Positions 11,628-24,054 of a DNA stretch of 64,000 nucleotides are shown piece by piece. Each line of letters opens with the position of its first letter. Position 1 is the stretch's first letter. The notes under the pieces are model-generated. The model did not search any database, had not been told where the DNA came from, and was given only the letters and a program-made list of their open reading frames with translations. The position numbers were made by a program, and so were the translations under genes. The DNA comes from Siphonodentalium dalli (taxonomy: Eukaryota; Mollusca; Scaphopoda; Gadilida; Siphonodentaliidae): positions 144,357,950 through 144,421,949 of the forward strand of contig CP136063.1 of assembly GCA_032622095.1 (NCBI GenBank), given 5' to 3'.

Positions 11628-12479
11628 GTGAGCCTATATCACAACAATCTGCATGACCTTCAGTCTTTTGGGATAACTTTGAAATATTTTATTAGTAGCA
11701 ATGGTAGATTGCTGGCATTACTGATGGATATATGCATTTGTAAGTTACATTTTTTATACTAATTACATAATTTGATCAAAGAACGCCAAATTTCTTAGTC
11801 GGGACATTTTTATGCACGGGATTTTCATGGATGAAACTACTCCTTCTCCGAGATCCCGTGCTATCGTACGGTACATACTTAATGGGTCCCTCTGCAGAGT
11901 CCATGAGGTATAGAACAGAGTTTTAGCCAACGTGTTATAAAATATAATTTTGGCGGGAAATGCAGAATGACTTGAGATTGCTTGTGGAAAATCCACTATA
12001 TAAGCCAAATTATCATCTTTCATTGTGGCCATCAAGAATATTATCAATAAACATTTTGATGAGCCTAACATATAGCCTAATCCTGTTCAGCTCCACCCAC
12101 AAGAACATAGTTGCCTCACCCAATCGTCACTTTGGGATTTATGTGTGTCAACAAAAACCTTCACTTCTAAGGTTCTGCTGATTCAAACCATGATTCAAAC
12201 CATGAGTGAACATGCGTTTTTGGTAATACATGTACTCTACAAAACAAATCTACTTTGTAATATGACCTTGCCTTAAACTGCTTGCTAGAACTGTCCTGAT
12301 TGGGCAGTATATATAGTCTTTGTTACCATGGACATGTTGATGTCTTTTTGTGGTACTATTCTGGAATGTACCACAAAACGTCATCCACTATCTTAAACTT
12401 GCAGAACCCTCATAATACTGACCACAGGCGATTTAGTTAAAAATTATGCTATGCTGATAAAGAGATGAATGGCTGCCTA
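11628..12479. other. No gene; one small dispersed repeat
   Basis: Mostly unrecognised. About 50 bp at 11911-11962 ('gaacagagttttagcc', 'ggcgggaaatg') recur at 44653-44711 inside a hAT-like element, so this may be an old element remnant. The 102-residue minus-strand frame at 11763-12071 overlaps it and has no recognisable domain. Confidence 0.35.
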
Positions 12480-12795
12480 ACATTGCACCAATACTAAATT
12501 TCAGGGGAGTATAGAAATCATGAGTGTCCATCCAGATGGTTTGTGGTTGGTAACTTTATTTATCTAATTGTTTTGTCATATGGATTACTCACATAAAAAT
12601 ACAGGTCAAGTTTGAATTTGGTTTCGATCTGCCTATTTTTACCAGAGTTATGGTCTTTGTCAACTTAGAATTTGCAGATTATTTGGTTTGCAGGTCATAA
12701 CTTTAGTTAATCTGATTGTTTTAAAACTTGGTATGTAGATTACTCACATGAAAATACATTTGATGTTCAAATTTGTGATCGGTTTGCCCATTTTT
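12480..12795 (+). repeat. Old G-like tandem repeats, two diverged units
   Basis: Two units of about 150 bp with the G/D monomer boxes 'ataactttagtta', 'gagttatgg' and an 'acttggtatg' variant. No leader or 3' end was found, so this is a remnant. Confidence 0.55.
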
Positions 12796-12796
12796 A

Positions 12797-13600
12797 GCTC
12801 AAATTGACAAAGTCTGCGTACCTGCATCTGTGATCCGTCAGTAGTTTCGTTTGGCATGCCCTGCAGTCCACATCCCACATTGAATTGTCACCAAACTTCA
12901 ACAGATCTTCTGGTTGACCTCTAGATGGGAACCATCTATTTTTTCCGAAATTCTTTAAAAAACATAGCCGTCATTCAAATCTGAATACATCAGCACACCC
13001 TGAAGCCTTCATCTATTGGAGAATTTTTTTTTTAATTTAATTAACAGGCATGTGTAGGAGCACCTCTAGATGGGAGCTATCAAGTTTGAATGATTTTCAA
13101 TGAAAAGCATGGTCACCGGCAGCCAACTTGGATTTTACTCTTTGCATGACTAAATCATTTGGCACATCCTACTGACCAAATCCCTAATCTGATCATTACC
13201 AAACTTCATTTGGATCTTCGGAGTATCCCCTAGATGGAAGCCACTTTTCTAATTTTGTTGAAAAATATGGAGACTAGCAGCCATCATTGATTTCAAATTT
13301 GAATTCATTGGCACACCCTGCAGCCCGCATTTATTGGAGAAATGTGTCGAAAATTTTCAGGCATGTTTAGGATTGCATTGAGATGGGAACTATCAAATTT
13401 GAATGATTTTTAATGAAAATAGATGATCGCCAACAGCCATCTTGGATTTTACTGGTTGCATGACTAAATCTTACAGGTCACATCCCTCTTCCGATCTTCA
13501 GCAATCTTCATATGGATCTTCAGGGTGGCCTTCAGCTAGGAGCCCTCAAATTCAAAATTCTAGACCGAAAACATGTGGTGCCAGTCACAAGACATCTAGC
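12797..13600 (+). mobile_element. Degenerate family A-like element
   Basis: Begins with a decayed A-type leader (TTTAGCTCAAATTGACAAAG), then 'gatccgtcagtag' where the microsatellite would be. At least four decayed A monomers follow ('cctctagatgggaacc', 'ggattttactctttgcatg'). The 3' hairpin was not found. Frames at 13442-13732 come from these repeats. Confidence 0.6.
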
Positions 13601-13905
13601 ACATATAATTTGTCAAGAAGTTTTGATCTATGCTGTGACAACAATGCTTCACAAGTTGACACTAGCACCGGTCTGTGTTCCAATTTATTTTTTGTTTGGT
13701 ATAAAATTATAGTATTGGTGAATAAATGTTGACACATAATTTAATTATTATGTTAATTATCGTGTAACTATGTAACTTAATATAAGCCAAGGTCATATTT
13801 ATAAATAGTTTGTTTTTCTACCCTCCCGTCCACATTTTTCAGTTTCAGACAGGGTAGGCAGAACATTTATTTTCATTTCAAGGACAATATTTATAAATTG
13901 TATAC

Positions 13906-14220
13906 TTAATCCTTTCATTACTGGAGCTTCCTGAAATTTTATGAAAACCCTGTGTCGATGCATTCTCTTATATATGCATGCGTGTCTCCCATAAGGAGCC
14001 TTGTATAATTAAGAGAATACATTGCCCTAACAATAATTATCTTGACAGCCGGTGTATTCTCTTGATAGCAAATGTAATTTTTGAGACAGTGCAATTTTTT
14101 TGGGGATTTTTAATTCCCAAAAAATTTGTACTGTCTCAGAAATTACATTTGCTTCTAATAATAGGCACCTCGTGTGTTGTATAGTCCCATACATGTTCAA
14201 AGAGCAACGCTCGACATGTT
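13906..14220 (+). mobile_element. piggyBac-like MITE, disrupted copy
   Basis: TTAA at 13906-13909 is followed by TCCTTTCATTACTGG and sequence parallel to the left arm of the intact MITE at 14616-14794, including 'gcattctcttatatatgc'. The right end is disturbed, and a separate perfect-looking hairpin lies within it (14068-14152). Confidence 0.55.
14068..14152. repeat. Hairpin with arms of about 38 bp
   Basis: 'gcaaatgtaatttttgagac' at the left end pairs with 'gtctcagaaattacatttgc' at the right end, and T/A-rich arms meet at a loop of a few bases. Small foldback MITE; class unknown. Confidence 0.75.
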
Positions 14221-14244
14221 TCGGAGATGTATACTAGTATATAA

Positions 14245-14556
14245 TAGTGATGAGCCGATTGTCAAATAGAGCCTTGCGCCGATTGCCGATTATTTGAGAT
14301 CAGGTGCCGATTCCGATTATTGTAATAATTATACCAAAATATGTTATATGTGTTATATACTACATCGATTTGGAAGCAACAACATCAGTAATATACCAGT
14401 ATACATAAGTATACGTTTGGTAAGTATAAAGGTAGGTATGGGTGGACATGTGAACGAATTTCTGCGTCCTGACAACCAATACACATGTTCTCAATTTACC
14501 GTAGATTTCTGTCTATAAGTCACTACTTGTTGACCCAGCATTTCCCCTCTTCACTA
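14245..14556 (+). mobile_element. hAT-type MITE with 8-bp target duplication (copy 1)
   Basis: 312 bp beginning TAGTGATGAGCCGATTGTC and ending TCTTCACTA, flanked by GTATATAA on both sides (14237-14244 and 14557-14564). An 8-bp duplication and a TAGTGATG-type end are typical of hAT. No coding capacity. A related, longer copy begins at 55056. Confidence 0.75.
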
Positions 14557-14615
14557 GTATATAACATGCTACAGTGCCATATCTGCTATATACATTCTCT
14601 TATATATGCAAGGTT

Positions 14616-14794
14616 TTAACCCTTTCATGACAGGAGTTGCGCTGGTGCACCATAAAAGAACCTGTGCAGTGCATTCTCTAAAATATAAATGCGAGTCTCC
14701 CTACATGTATATGGAACTCGCATATATAAGAGATTGCACTGGCACAGGGGTCATTAATGCTGCACCAGTGCAGTTCCTGTCATGAAAGTGTTAA
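14616..14794. mobile_element. piggyBac-like MITE with TTAA target sites
   Basis: TTAA at 14616-14619 and 14791-14794 bound two inverse arms of about 80 bp. The left arm starts CCCTTTCATGACAGG; the right ends CCTGTCATGAAAGTG. A TTAA site plus a CCCTTT-type terminus is characteristic of piggyBac elements. No coding sequence. Confidence 0.82.
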
Positions 14795-15487
14795 AGTAAT
14801 TGACCACCTCTAACATGGTGTGACTGCGGTAATATCGGGTAACCTCCAACACAGTGGTAAGGCTGCCGCTTATTACCACTTCAACACTGTGCATATCGCA
14901 TTTACACCATAATACAGAGGCGAAAATGAAGTCGCCTTTCGAATTTGACCAAACTGAGATTTACCACTGGAAAATTGACTTATTTTGCAAAAACAAATAA
15001 CAAAATATATCTGTTATAATGTTGTTGTCCTACCTCTCTGAACCATGGGTGAAACATTTCCTTAAAATATCAAAGAAGTTGTTCACATTCAATCCCGGCC
15101 TGATCTTTTTGAAGTAGCCTATATTCGTCGGGATTATCGGGGATTACATATCTAACCCTCGAAAGTCATTTGCTAGTATCCAAAATAATTAGACCATTCA
15201 AGTTCCATGAGTTTATAAATTAGTACAAGACTGCCAATATAAAATAATTACGACATTATCAGATTATGTACTAGGCACTTCAGAAGTTTGTTTCAGCAAC
15301 ACGTCGCACTTTTGGGAGAGACCGCCTCGGTAAATAAATGACCACGCCCACAGGTGTTGCTAACAGGTGCGTCCAACTGGTCAAGTTTATTGCTTTAATC
15401 CGGGGGGGGGGGGGGGGGGGGTAATACAAAATTTGCCGGAAGGTATGCCAGGGTGGCAAAAAACGCATTTTCTACAACCTCATTCAC
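14795..15487. other. Unique sequence with a poly-G tract
   Basis: No gene or known repeat. A G-run of about 19 bp lies near 15403-15421. The proline-rich minus-strand frame at 15280-15468 is its shadow. Confidence 0.45.
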
Positions 15488-16945
15488 TTTTTGTCCCCCG
15501 AAATCTTTTTTTGTGGGGTTATTAAAATAGCCGATGTTCATCCGTCCATCGAGCCTTCAGTCCGTCCGTCCAGAAATGGTTTCCGGATGATAACTTTAGT
15601 TTCGGTTATTAGATCAAAAGCAAATTTCATAGGTGAGTTTATCACACTAAAATGCAGGTCAATTTCGAATATGGTTTACTCCGCCCATTTTTGCGAGAGT
15701 TATGGCCTTTTTTTTACTTAAAATCTTGTAATTTTCTGGTTTCCGGATGATAACTTCAGTTTGTGTCGTCGTCATCTGAACCAAATTTGGTATGTGAGTT
15801 TATCAACCCTATATACAGGTCAAGTTCAAATATGGGTATGCTCCGCCCATTTTTGCGAGAGTTGTGGCCCTTTTTGTCCGCCGACCCAATTGGTTATAAT
15901 TCGCATGTCCGTCGAGTCGTGCGTCCGTCCGTGCGTCCGAGGTTTCCGGATGATAACTTTAGTTACAGTGAACCAAATTAAATTAAATTTGGTATGTGGG
16001 TTTACTAGCAGAAAAGACAGGTCAAGTTCGAATTCTGGTTCCGTCCGCCAATTTTCACCAGAGTTATGTCCCTTTTTTACTTAGAATTTTTGCCAATTTG
16101 AGGTTTCCGGATGATAACTTTAGTAAATGTGTACTGAATTAAATTAAATTTGGTATGTAGGTTTACTAGCACTAAAGACAGGTTTTTATGCGCAAACAAC
16201 GGTCGTATCAAACCGACACTTAGACGCGGACTTGAGGTCTACCGACCTTTTATTCGACTTAGAATCCTGTCAATTTCTGGTTTCCAGATGATAACTTTAG
16301 TTTGTGTGATCATATCTGAATCAAATTTAGTATGCTAGTTTATCAGCCCAAAATACAGGTCAGGTTCGAATATGGGTTTGCTCTGCCCATTTTTTGGAGA
16401 GTTATGGCCCTTTTATGACTTAGAATGTAGGTATGTAGGTTTACTAGCACTAAAGACAGGTTTTTATGCGCAAACAACGGTCGTATCAAACCGACACTTA
16501 GACGCGGACTTGAGGTCTACCGACCTTTTATTCGACTTAGAATCCTGTCAGTTTCTGGTTTCCAGATGATAACTTCAGTTTGTGTTGTCGTCATCTGAAC
16601 CAAATTTGGTATGTGAGTTTATCAACCCTATATACAGGTCAGGTTCGAATATGGGTTTGCTCTGCCCATTTTTGCGAGAGTTGTGGCCCTTTTATGACTT
16701 AGAATCCGGTCAATTTCTGGTTTCCGGATGATAACTTTAGTTTGTGTGATCATATCGGAATCAAATTTGGTATATGAGTTTATGAGCTCGAAATAAAGAT
16801 CAAGTTCGAATATGGGTACGATCCACCCATTTTTGTTTGGTTGCTTCGGATTTAGGGTCTTTGTTATTTTCTTTCAGAAAAGCTGATGCCCCCAATGAAG
16901 CCACTTTTTCGGGGGACACTAAAGTCGGACGGCCTTTTATTTTTA
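15488..16945 (+). mobile_element. Family G Helentron-like element (copy G1)
   Basis: The leader after a T-run has TGTCCCCCGAAA folding onto TTTTTTTGTGGGG, followed by CCGTCC-type microsatellite pieces (about 15540-15572 and again near 15905-15937). Then come about eight monomers of roughly 150-170 bp marked by 'ggtttccggatgataact', 'aaatttggtatgtgagttta' and 'gagttatggccc'. A perfect inverse copy of the leader start, TTTCGGGGGACA, lies at 16907-16918. The stem-loop AAAGTC-GGACG-GCCTTT and a T-rich end follow. Two near-identical blocks (about 16170-16270 and 16440-16560, 'ggtcgtatcaaaccgacact') show internal duplication. Confidence 0.72.
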
Positions 16946-16956
16946 TTAAAGTCCTT

Positions 16957-18455
16957 TTTTATGTTTACCCATACCATGTATGGTAAACATAGTGTCGTTG
17001 TCCGGATTGACCACTCGTCGTGCGTCCGTCCGTCCGTCCGTCTGTCCGTCCGTCTGTCTGTCTGTCCGTCCGTAGACACTTTACGTGTAATGCGATAACT
17101 CAAACATTTTTTACCTGATCAAAACCAAATTTTGTTTATGGGGGTTTCAGCCCAAAATACAGATCGAGTTCGAATATGGGTTTGATCCGACTTTTTTTGA
17201 CAGAGTTATGGCCCTTTTTCGACTTAGAATTCACGCATTCTGCCATAACTCGAACATTTTTTATCTGATCGGAACCAAATTTGGTATGTGAGTTTCTCGG
17301 CCCAAAATACAGATCGAGTTCGAATATGGGTTTGATCCGACTTTTTATTACGGAGTTATGGCCCTTTTTCGACTTAGAATTAATGAATTCTGCCATAACG
17401 CAAACATTTTTCATCTGATCGGAACCAAATTTGGTATGTGAGTTTCTCGACCCAAAATACAGATCGAGTTCGAATATGGGTTTGATCGGAGTTTTTTTTA
17501 CGGAGTTATGGCCCTTTTTCGACTTAGAATTCATGAATTCTGCCATAACTCAAACATTTTTTATCTGATTGGAACCAAATTTGGTGTATGAGTTTCTCAG
17601 ACCAACATACAGATTGATTTCGAATATGGGTTTGATCGGATTTTTTTTAATGGTGTTATGGTCCTTTGACATATGATTCACACATACATGTACTTCGATA
17701 AATCAACCATTTTTCATCTGATAGGAACCAAATTTGGTATGTGAGTTTCTCAACTCAAAATACAGAACGAGTTTGAATATGGGTTAGATCCAATTTGTTA
17801 TACCAGAGATATGGCCCTTTTTAAACTAAGAATTATCCAGATTATAACCCAAGTAACTTACAATTAATGAATACCTGCTTCTCTGTGAGCAAGATAAAAG
17901 ACAATATAGTTTATTGCTTTGAGAGTTATTTATAGCCCTCATATGTTAGGTCTGTATGAGAGACACAGTAAATTATTGGATAAATTGATTTAGCTATCTT
18001 TTTAACCACAACTTAGCCAGGTGAATTTATTTAACTAGACCAATGGAGCTCTCTAAGTCCTTGGATGATGGGACTACATTGGATCAAACAGGGCAGAGAT
18101 AGGTGATTTAACCCCTTTTACCCATTCCATGTCTTTTAACCTTTTCCATTAAATAAATAATTATATTATTTTGATATCTCACATGGCAATTTGCAACAAC
18201 ATGAATAGAACTGCTCACACTATGATAGTGGTGACAGGCTCTAGAGTTTAGATGTTATATTAACCCTTCTATATTGACTCATACATTCCAATAATTTGTG
18301 TTATTACTGGTAATATGTACATTTGTCATATACTACTTTAGATCATAACAGTATACTCTATAATTCAACATTAAAAGATTATGATTCTGATCTTAACAAT
18401 TTACTATCGCCAAGGGATGGGTTAAACATCTGCCGATCGTGATCGGCCTCTCGTT
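16957..18455 (+). mobile_element. Family D Helentron-like element, near complete (copy D1)
   Basis: Leader hairpin ATGTTTACCCATACC...GGTAAACAT (16961-16990), a CCGTCC/CTGTCC microsatellite (about 17020-17073), then roughly five monomers of 150 bp (17089-17830) with 'gccataactc', 'ggaaccaaatttggtatg' and 'gttatggccc'. AT-rich interior follows. The 3' unit at 18404-18455 holds ATGGGTTAAACAT (inverse of the leader), the stem-loop GCCGATC-GT-GATCGGC and CTCTCGTT. Because the monomer is 150 bp, a multiple of three, the minus strand stays open over three units (136 residues, 17136-17546); this is not a gene. Confidence 0.82.
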
Positions 18456-19849
18456 TAAAATTATTTTTGATACCATTTGTTATTAAACAGTTTAAAACAT
18501 ATTATAACTGCTAAAACAGTCTCAAACACCATATTTATGTTACTGGCACCTCATATCGGCCTTAGTGGAGATGACATTAAGCTATGGCATGTTTCATATG
18601 GGATGGTTCTAAATTAAAACTTCAAAGATGGAGTCATGAAACCCTCTCACTATAGAAGTCACACAATGTTTTGATAGTCTAATTGTGGTTTTATTTAAAA
18701 CAACTCACAAGTTGTGGGTCACAATAGAATTAATATAAACAATGTTTTGATAGTGCACCATTGGTGGTGACCTGTCACCATGAATGTTGGGTTGTTGTCA
18801 TAGCTCAATACTATACTTCAAAGATGACGACCGCTCAGTGAATACAGTGATTACTCTTTCATGTAGCCCCCCCCCCCCCCATAATGAGATTGTCTCATCA
18901 TTTGTTGTTACAAGTTTGTATATAACTGCATCACTGACTATCAAGCAATCTGGCAGGAAGTGGAGCGAACAAGTCAAATTTGATTTGGCTTAATTTGTTC
19001 CTTTTTGTCAGAGCGTCGGTACGAGTGAGTTGTGCGGTCTGTAACCTTTATTGGAAGCAACCGCCCTCGTGCTGATGCCGGCGAGTGAGACGGTTTTGGA
19101 TTAGGCTTAGCGCGACGGACAATGGAGCTAATCCCTGATGCCGCGTTAGCTGCAATACAGAGATCTCAAATAGTGGACACTGTTAGCTGGAGTCATTACG
19201 TTCTTGCTCCATTAAAAAAGAAGTCCGTGTGACAGGCTAATTACCTTACGCCATGTTAAAAATAGCTTTACCAGGCTTCAGTTAAATAAAGATATCAGCC
19301 CAGTCTGTCGGCGGTATATCAAAGGTTGTATCGCCGCGGTCTGCCGTGTGGCATGTTGGTCAGTTACGTAATCATGTGACACATCGAAACATAAGCTTTT
19401 TTTTATTTCATTAAACTTCAGGTTTTGACAAGAACGAAATGTACCAAGTGTATAATTGGAATCCGCGGTTGTGGTTTCAGACTTCAATGGCTCGAATCCG
19501 TTGATAAATACGGAAATTACCCATGTACCTGTATAAATAAAAAATTTAATCTACACCCGAAATTAGAAAGAACTGAATTAATTCAATTAGCGATAAAAAC
19601 ATGTTCATGCGCACGATCATTTGCGCAAAATGCATGGTTTTGGGTTCCGTTTGCATTGAATGAACTAAAGTGTTAAATTGTCGTTTTGGAAACTAATTAA
19701 ATTACTTTGCTGATTGTCTAAAAAATATAATTCGTTTGTTAACTCTGTTTTGCTGCGTCATAATTGTTTTTATCATTTTATTGGCTTCATTTTGTTGCTG
19801 ATGTGGGGTATGATATAAAACTATACATTGACTTAAAATCGATGTCGCG
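18456..19849. other. Unique sequence, no gene seen
   Basis: Contains a C-run at about 18867-18880 and a slightly CpG-richer stretch at about 19010-19340. No splice-supported coding sequence or known repeat found. Confidence 0.4.
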
Positions 19850-21420
19850 AAATGATTGATTTTCGGACTCCTTTATGAATTGAACAAGGGCGCCGATTGT
19901 TTTAGTTTCGTTTATACTGGTATTTCCTAATTACACGTATGTGTCGTATGATATGATTATTACCACGGCACGGTTACTATTGACATTATAGCTAGAAATT
20001 ACTTACTGAGGTCCAGAATTCTAGATACCCGAGTTGCCAGCATGATTGTGTATATATGAGAAGTGCGTATATAATTTTAGCGTCAGTACTTAAAAATGAT
20101 CTATTTTCGGGCTCGCTATTCCAATAAATAAATTGAACAAGGGCGCCGAATGTTTGAATAAATGAATACCAAGTCACATTGTATGTGGAACAAGCAAAAC
20201 ATGTATACACGATACATAACAGACGTGAGAAAGAGTCGGTGCATGTGCGTACACATATATACAAGATAAATTAAGGTGTATACATTCAAATATAGATTTG
20301 GCAGTAATTGGCACCAAACAAAAATGCTAGTTATACTATACTGTATAACCGCGATGGTTCATTTTCGTTTAGATTGATATTTCCAAAATATATCACATGA
20401 TATGAGTATTACCACGTGGTTAGTATTGAAATTATAACTTGAGGTTACTGATGCCAGAACTTGAAATTTATCGATCTTCCGGCTCGATTTTCGGGGACAA
20501 AAATCATTAAACACGAGTATCACGATACACCCAATAATATTCGCTTTTGAATTTTTCCCGGTATTGATATATGTCGATAAATAGTTGAACTACATTTCTA
20601 AGGGCATTATGTCACATGAAGACGAATTAAAGTAATAAAATATACAACCATGAACACGCTGTTTGTGTTCCAAGCAAACAACACCCATGTGCACGGCAAT
20701 CCACGGGATTCCGTTTTAATCTGTTCCTGATATGGTTTCAATAAAGAGCGTTCAATTTATTTAAATTAGGTGCGAAAATTGAAACAGTTGGACAATGGCT
20801 GTGACCATGCAAGACAAGTATTGTTCAAGTATATATCAATATTCGCGTATTTGTGAACCTATATCTTATAAATCCTTCCAATTTACTTAGAAAAAACGGA
20901 AGCTTGAACGAGCCATTTCCGTTTAAATATATACATATTTTACTGGGACTAGAAAAACCTAACTATACTACATGTACTACTTTCAAGTTCGTAATATACC
21001 GATTAGGCTTTTTCTCAACCATCTACTTAATAATACGAAGCTAAGCTGAGAATTAAAAAAAGGACCGCTGCTTTTATGTGTTGTATGTTAACGGAGAGGG
21101 GCCGGCATTGGGTATATATTATAGTGACCGATCTGGGGACAAGATTTCTGATGGAACATGTTTCCCCAGAGATGCGTTGGGTATATGTTCATATAAATTA
21201 ATGGTGGGTGAGATACAATCGTTGAACTCAATTAAATGTGTTTTTCAGTAATGCTATTTATGTCATTTACGAAAATAAAAACAAAATGGATGCCATTATT
21301 GAGATCTATGCAGCGCTAATATACAGAGAACGACTAATATGTCGAAAGCAACACATCCGCGTAATTATATGGCCTTCGTTGGTTGTCAGTTATCTATTAA
21401 CTAGTATATTCCAAGTACAC
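19850..21420. repeat. AT-rich region with diverged low-copy repeats
   Basis: The string 'attgaacaagggcgccga' occurs near 19877 and 20131. 'atgatatgattattaccacg' near 19948 is echoed near 20400, and 'cattttcgtttagattgat' near 20361 is echoed by gagccatttccgttta near 20910 and again near 23470. This suggests an old tandem or dispersed repeat of some 250-450 bp, too diverged to delimit. No gene seen. Confidence 0.4.
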
Positions 21421-21549
21421 TGTCGACAGTACACTACCGATACACACGCCAGATTACTCAACACAGTCTGGTGTACTGGTATAACTATACTAGTACACTA
21501 GACTGCTGATTAATCTCGTCGGTGTATCAGTAGTGTACTGTCAATGACA
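21421..21549. repeat. Hairpin of about 130 bp
   Basis: Imperfect full-length palindrome centred near 21484. The inner arms CAGTCTGGTGTACTGGTATA and TATACTAGTACACTAGACTG pair, as do the outer arms ('agtacactaccgatacac' with 'gtgtatcagtagtgtact'). A foldback MITE is likely; target duplication not identified. Confidence 0.7.
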
Positions 21550-23950
21550 TCGGCACCTGTATACAGTCGAATTAGTGACTTGCGTCATTGTAATATGCCC
21601 TACGACAGTACTATATGTATGTCATTTACATATTTTGAAAACATTATTCTAGTCGATTGGTGGCAAGATGGCGGGGAATTATACAGTATGTTAATTAGTC
21701 AGGGAATTATTTTCCGGGAACAGTACCTTTTTGTCGATTACATCGATCATCTTGTGTCAATTTTAAATATTTCGATCCGTCGTTATACTTATAATTAATT
21801 ACCTACGCTTTCCTATAGTATTCAATAGATTCAAGAAAGCGAATTTCATATTCATAAAAGTATTGTTAATAAAAGTCATGCTCCGTATATTTTTGACATG
21901 TTGAAATTTTTGAGAAAATAAGTGTTGCATACGAACTCTGTGCATTTTTTGTGTCATCACCCAGCCTTCCCGCCCCAACATACACATTTTGTAGTTGTTA
22001 TTGTCGGCGCTGTCAATGTTTATCTATTTAAGTAAAACATTATGTTGTACATTTTTGCCCAGATAATCCCAACCGATACATTCAACTAAATCCCTTAGTT
22101 ATTCGAAACTTTCGAGAACTAGCCCCCTCCCCCAATCATGGATTATAGTCCAAAATGTGGTAATTCAAGCCTGTACAGGCTAAAATTGTGACAGTTAGGA
22201 ACTTGTTCATCCTTTGGCCTGAGAAACATATACTGTTCTGTGCATTCTGGGTTAAAATGGGGGGGGGACTTTTTTCTTTCAACGCTGTACCTGCACCTGT
22301 ACGCGACGTTGACATGCGCCTGGCGTATAATTAATTAAATACATTATAATTCCTATATATTATTTTGTCTATTGATCCAAGAATGCCAATTATATATTAA
22401 TAAAAGTACCGAAACGCTTGCGTAGATTGCATGATTCCATGTATTATACTGTCACACTCTGACTTTTTCCGTATATTTTTTACATGTTGAAATTTTGATC
22501 AAAATAAAATATTGTACCAACACTTTGAACATTTGCCATCATGCCCTCACGCAACCGGTATCCATGCTGACATTTGTGTGGACGTTGGGTCAAGTCCTAT
22601 ATGCCGCATAAAGGGATCCAAGGGACCCGCAGTGCGTATATATGTATAGAAACAAAATTAAGTCTGTAAAACAACACATCATGCACAAATAATATCGAAC
22701 ATGGAAAATAGATAAATACGCTGTTCTTATATATCAATTATTCATAGTTGCCCAATAAACAACATTTCGCTTTTTAAACAAATTATTTTTGATGCACACA
22801 ATGCTTATTGTTTTGTCAAAAAAATATGTTATTTTCGCTATTTTCATCGCTATATGAAGAGACAATCAAACGAATATATATTAACGATCAATGAATATAT
22901 AAGGTCAGTATAACTCTTGTTCGATTTATCGAAAGACAATAATAATAAATTGTAACAACCAGTTCGTGTACAATCAAAATCAAAAAAGCGATATGGCAGT
23001 TTAAAACCATGCATAAATGCTCGATTTAATTACACGTCGGTCCGATTTCTGGTGCTAACAAAACTAGATAGGTCGACACATGCGTCAAATAGTTTTATTT
23101 ACCGACATCAATGTACAACCGAAGGCATTATTCAAGTTCTAATCATAGACTGAAATCGGTTCCCGTTTGTTTTTCCAACAGGAAACAATAAAGGTCGCTT
23201 ATTACTAGTTTACTCCTGTTACGATATGAATAAAGAGCGTTTATTAAGAAAAGGATGATACTGTATGGGTACTGTATGTATACGACTGTATGGGCATATT
23301 AAGTTTATTGATGTGCCAGTATCGGAGTTTTGTGTAACCGCTATGCATATATTGTCATATACATATATTATCACTCTAAACTCCATACTCACTATCAAAT
23401 TACGAATACATAATATTAGTTACTCCGTTCTGTCAAATTAGAATACATAATTTTAGTTAGGTTCGAATGAGCCATTTTCGTTTATTCTTTAATATATCAG
23501 AACACGTTTTATTAAGTCTACGTAAGCAACGAGACTCAGAAATATTAAATAAAGACAAACATAACATAAGTAATTATAGTCCGATTTTAAAAATTGAAAC
23601 GCCAATATGCATGCTATTAACACCAGAATGACATGTCCGAACGCGCTACGTAAATTCAAGAAAAACATTTTAACGAAGTATAAAACGAGTAGCCTGGTAT
23701 GTTGTTCTTCACTGGCCGGGGACCAGCCAAAGACGCCTGGGAGATCAAAGAACGGTGCCGACGGATTTTTGTTTGGGCTGACTTCAGTCTCCAATGCAAG
23801 GGAAGAGAAATATGTTGCAAAATGCAACATTGTGCTAGTTTATTAACACGAAAACGTTCACAAATGTTATACTTGGTAACATATAGCCTAAATTGTGAGT
23901 TCACACCACAATGGTACGTGGAATAAATGAGATTTACCAACATTACAGGA
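21550..23950. other. AT-rich sequence, one diverged direct repeat pair, no gene
   Basis: About 21800-21990 and 22340-22560 are diverged direct copies (both hold 'ccgtatatttttgacatgt'-like and 'catcatgccctc'-like strings). The overlapping frames at 23489-23943 have no recognisable domain and appear in several reading frames at once, which argues against coding. Confidence 0.4.
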
Positions 23951-24054
23951 ACTATTTTTCATAACAAATCACAGCCACCGCGGAATCTGTAAAATTCTGT
24001 TACTATATTTAGGACCCCATATCTGGGGTCGGTCTTTGATGTAGAGTTTCCCTA

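Noticed and set aside
15280-15468. Proline-rich minus-strand ORF
   Set aside because: Produced by the poly-G tract at 15403-15421.
15540-17100. Regularly spaced direct repeats suggesting a CRISPR array
   Set aside because: Units are 150-170 bp without short repeat/unique spacer alternation, in a eukaryotic transposon-rich context.
17136-17546. A 136-residue minus-strand ORF with three internal protein repeats of 50 residues
   Set aside because: It is the complement of the 150-bp D monomers. A unit length divisible by three keeps one frame open by chance; no domain, no start context, and it ends with the array.
18404-18455. Free-standing 52-bp palindromic mini-element (also at 8264 and 53776)
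   Set aside because: First thought independent because some flanks differ, but D1 and D3 share the interior next to it and the D2 empty site shows it is the 3' end of family D.
23489-23943. Four overlapping ORFs of 75-113 residues on both strands
   Set aside because: Open frames on several strands at once, no recognisable domain, no splice-supported partner exon.
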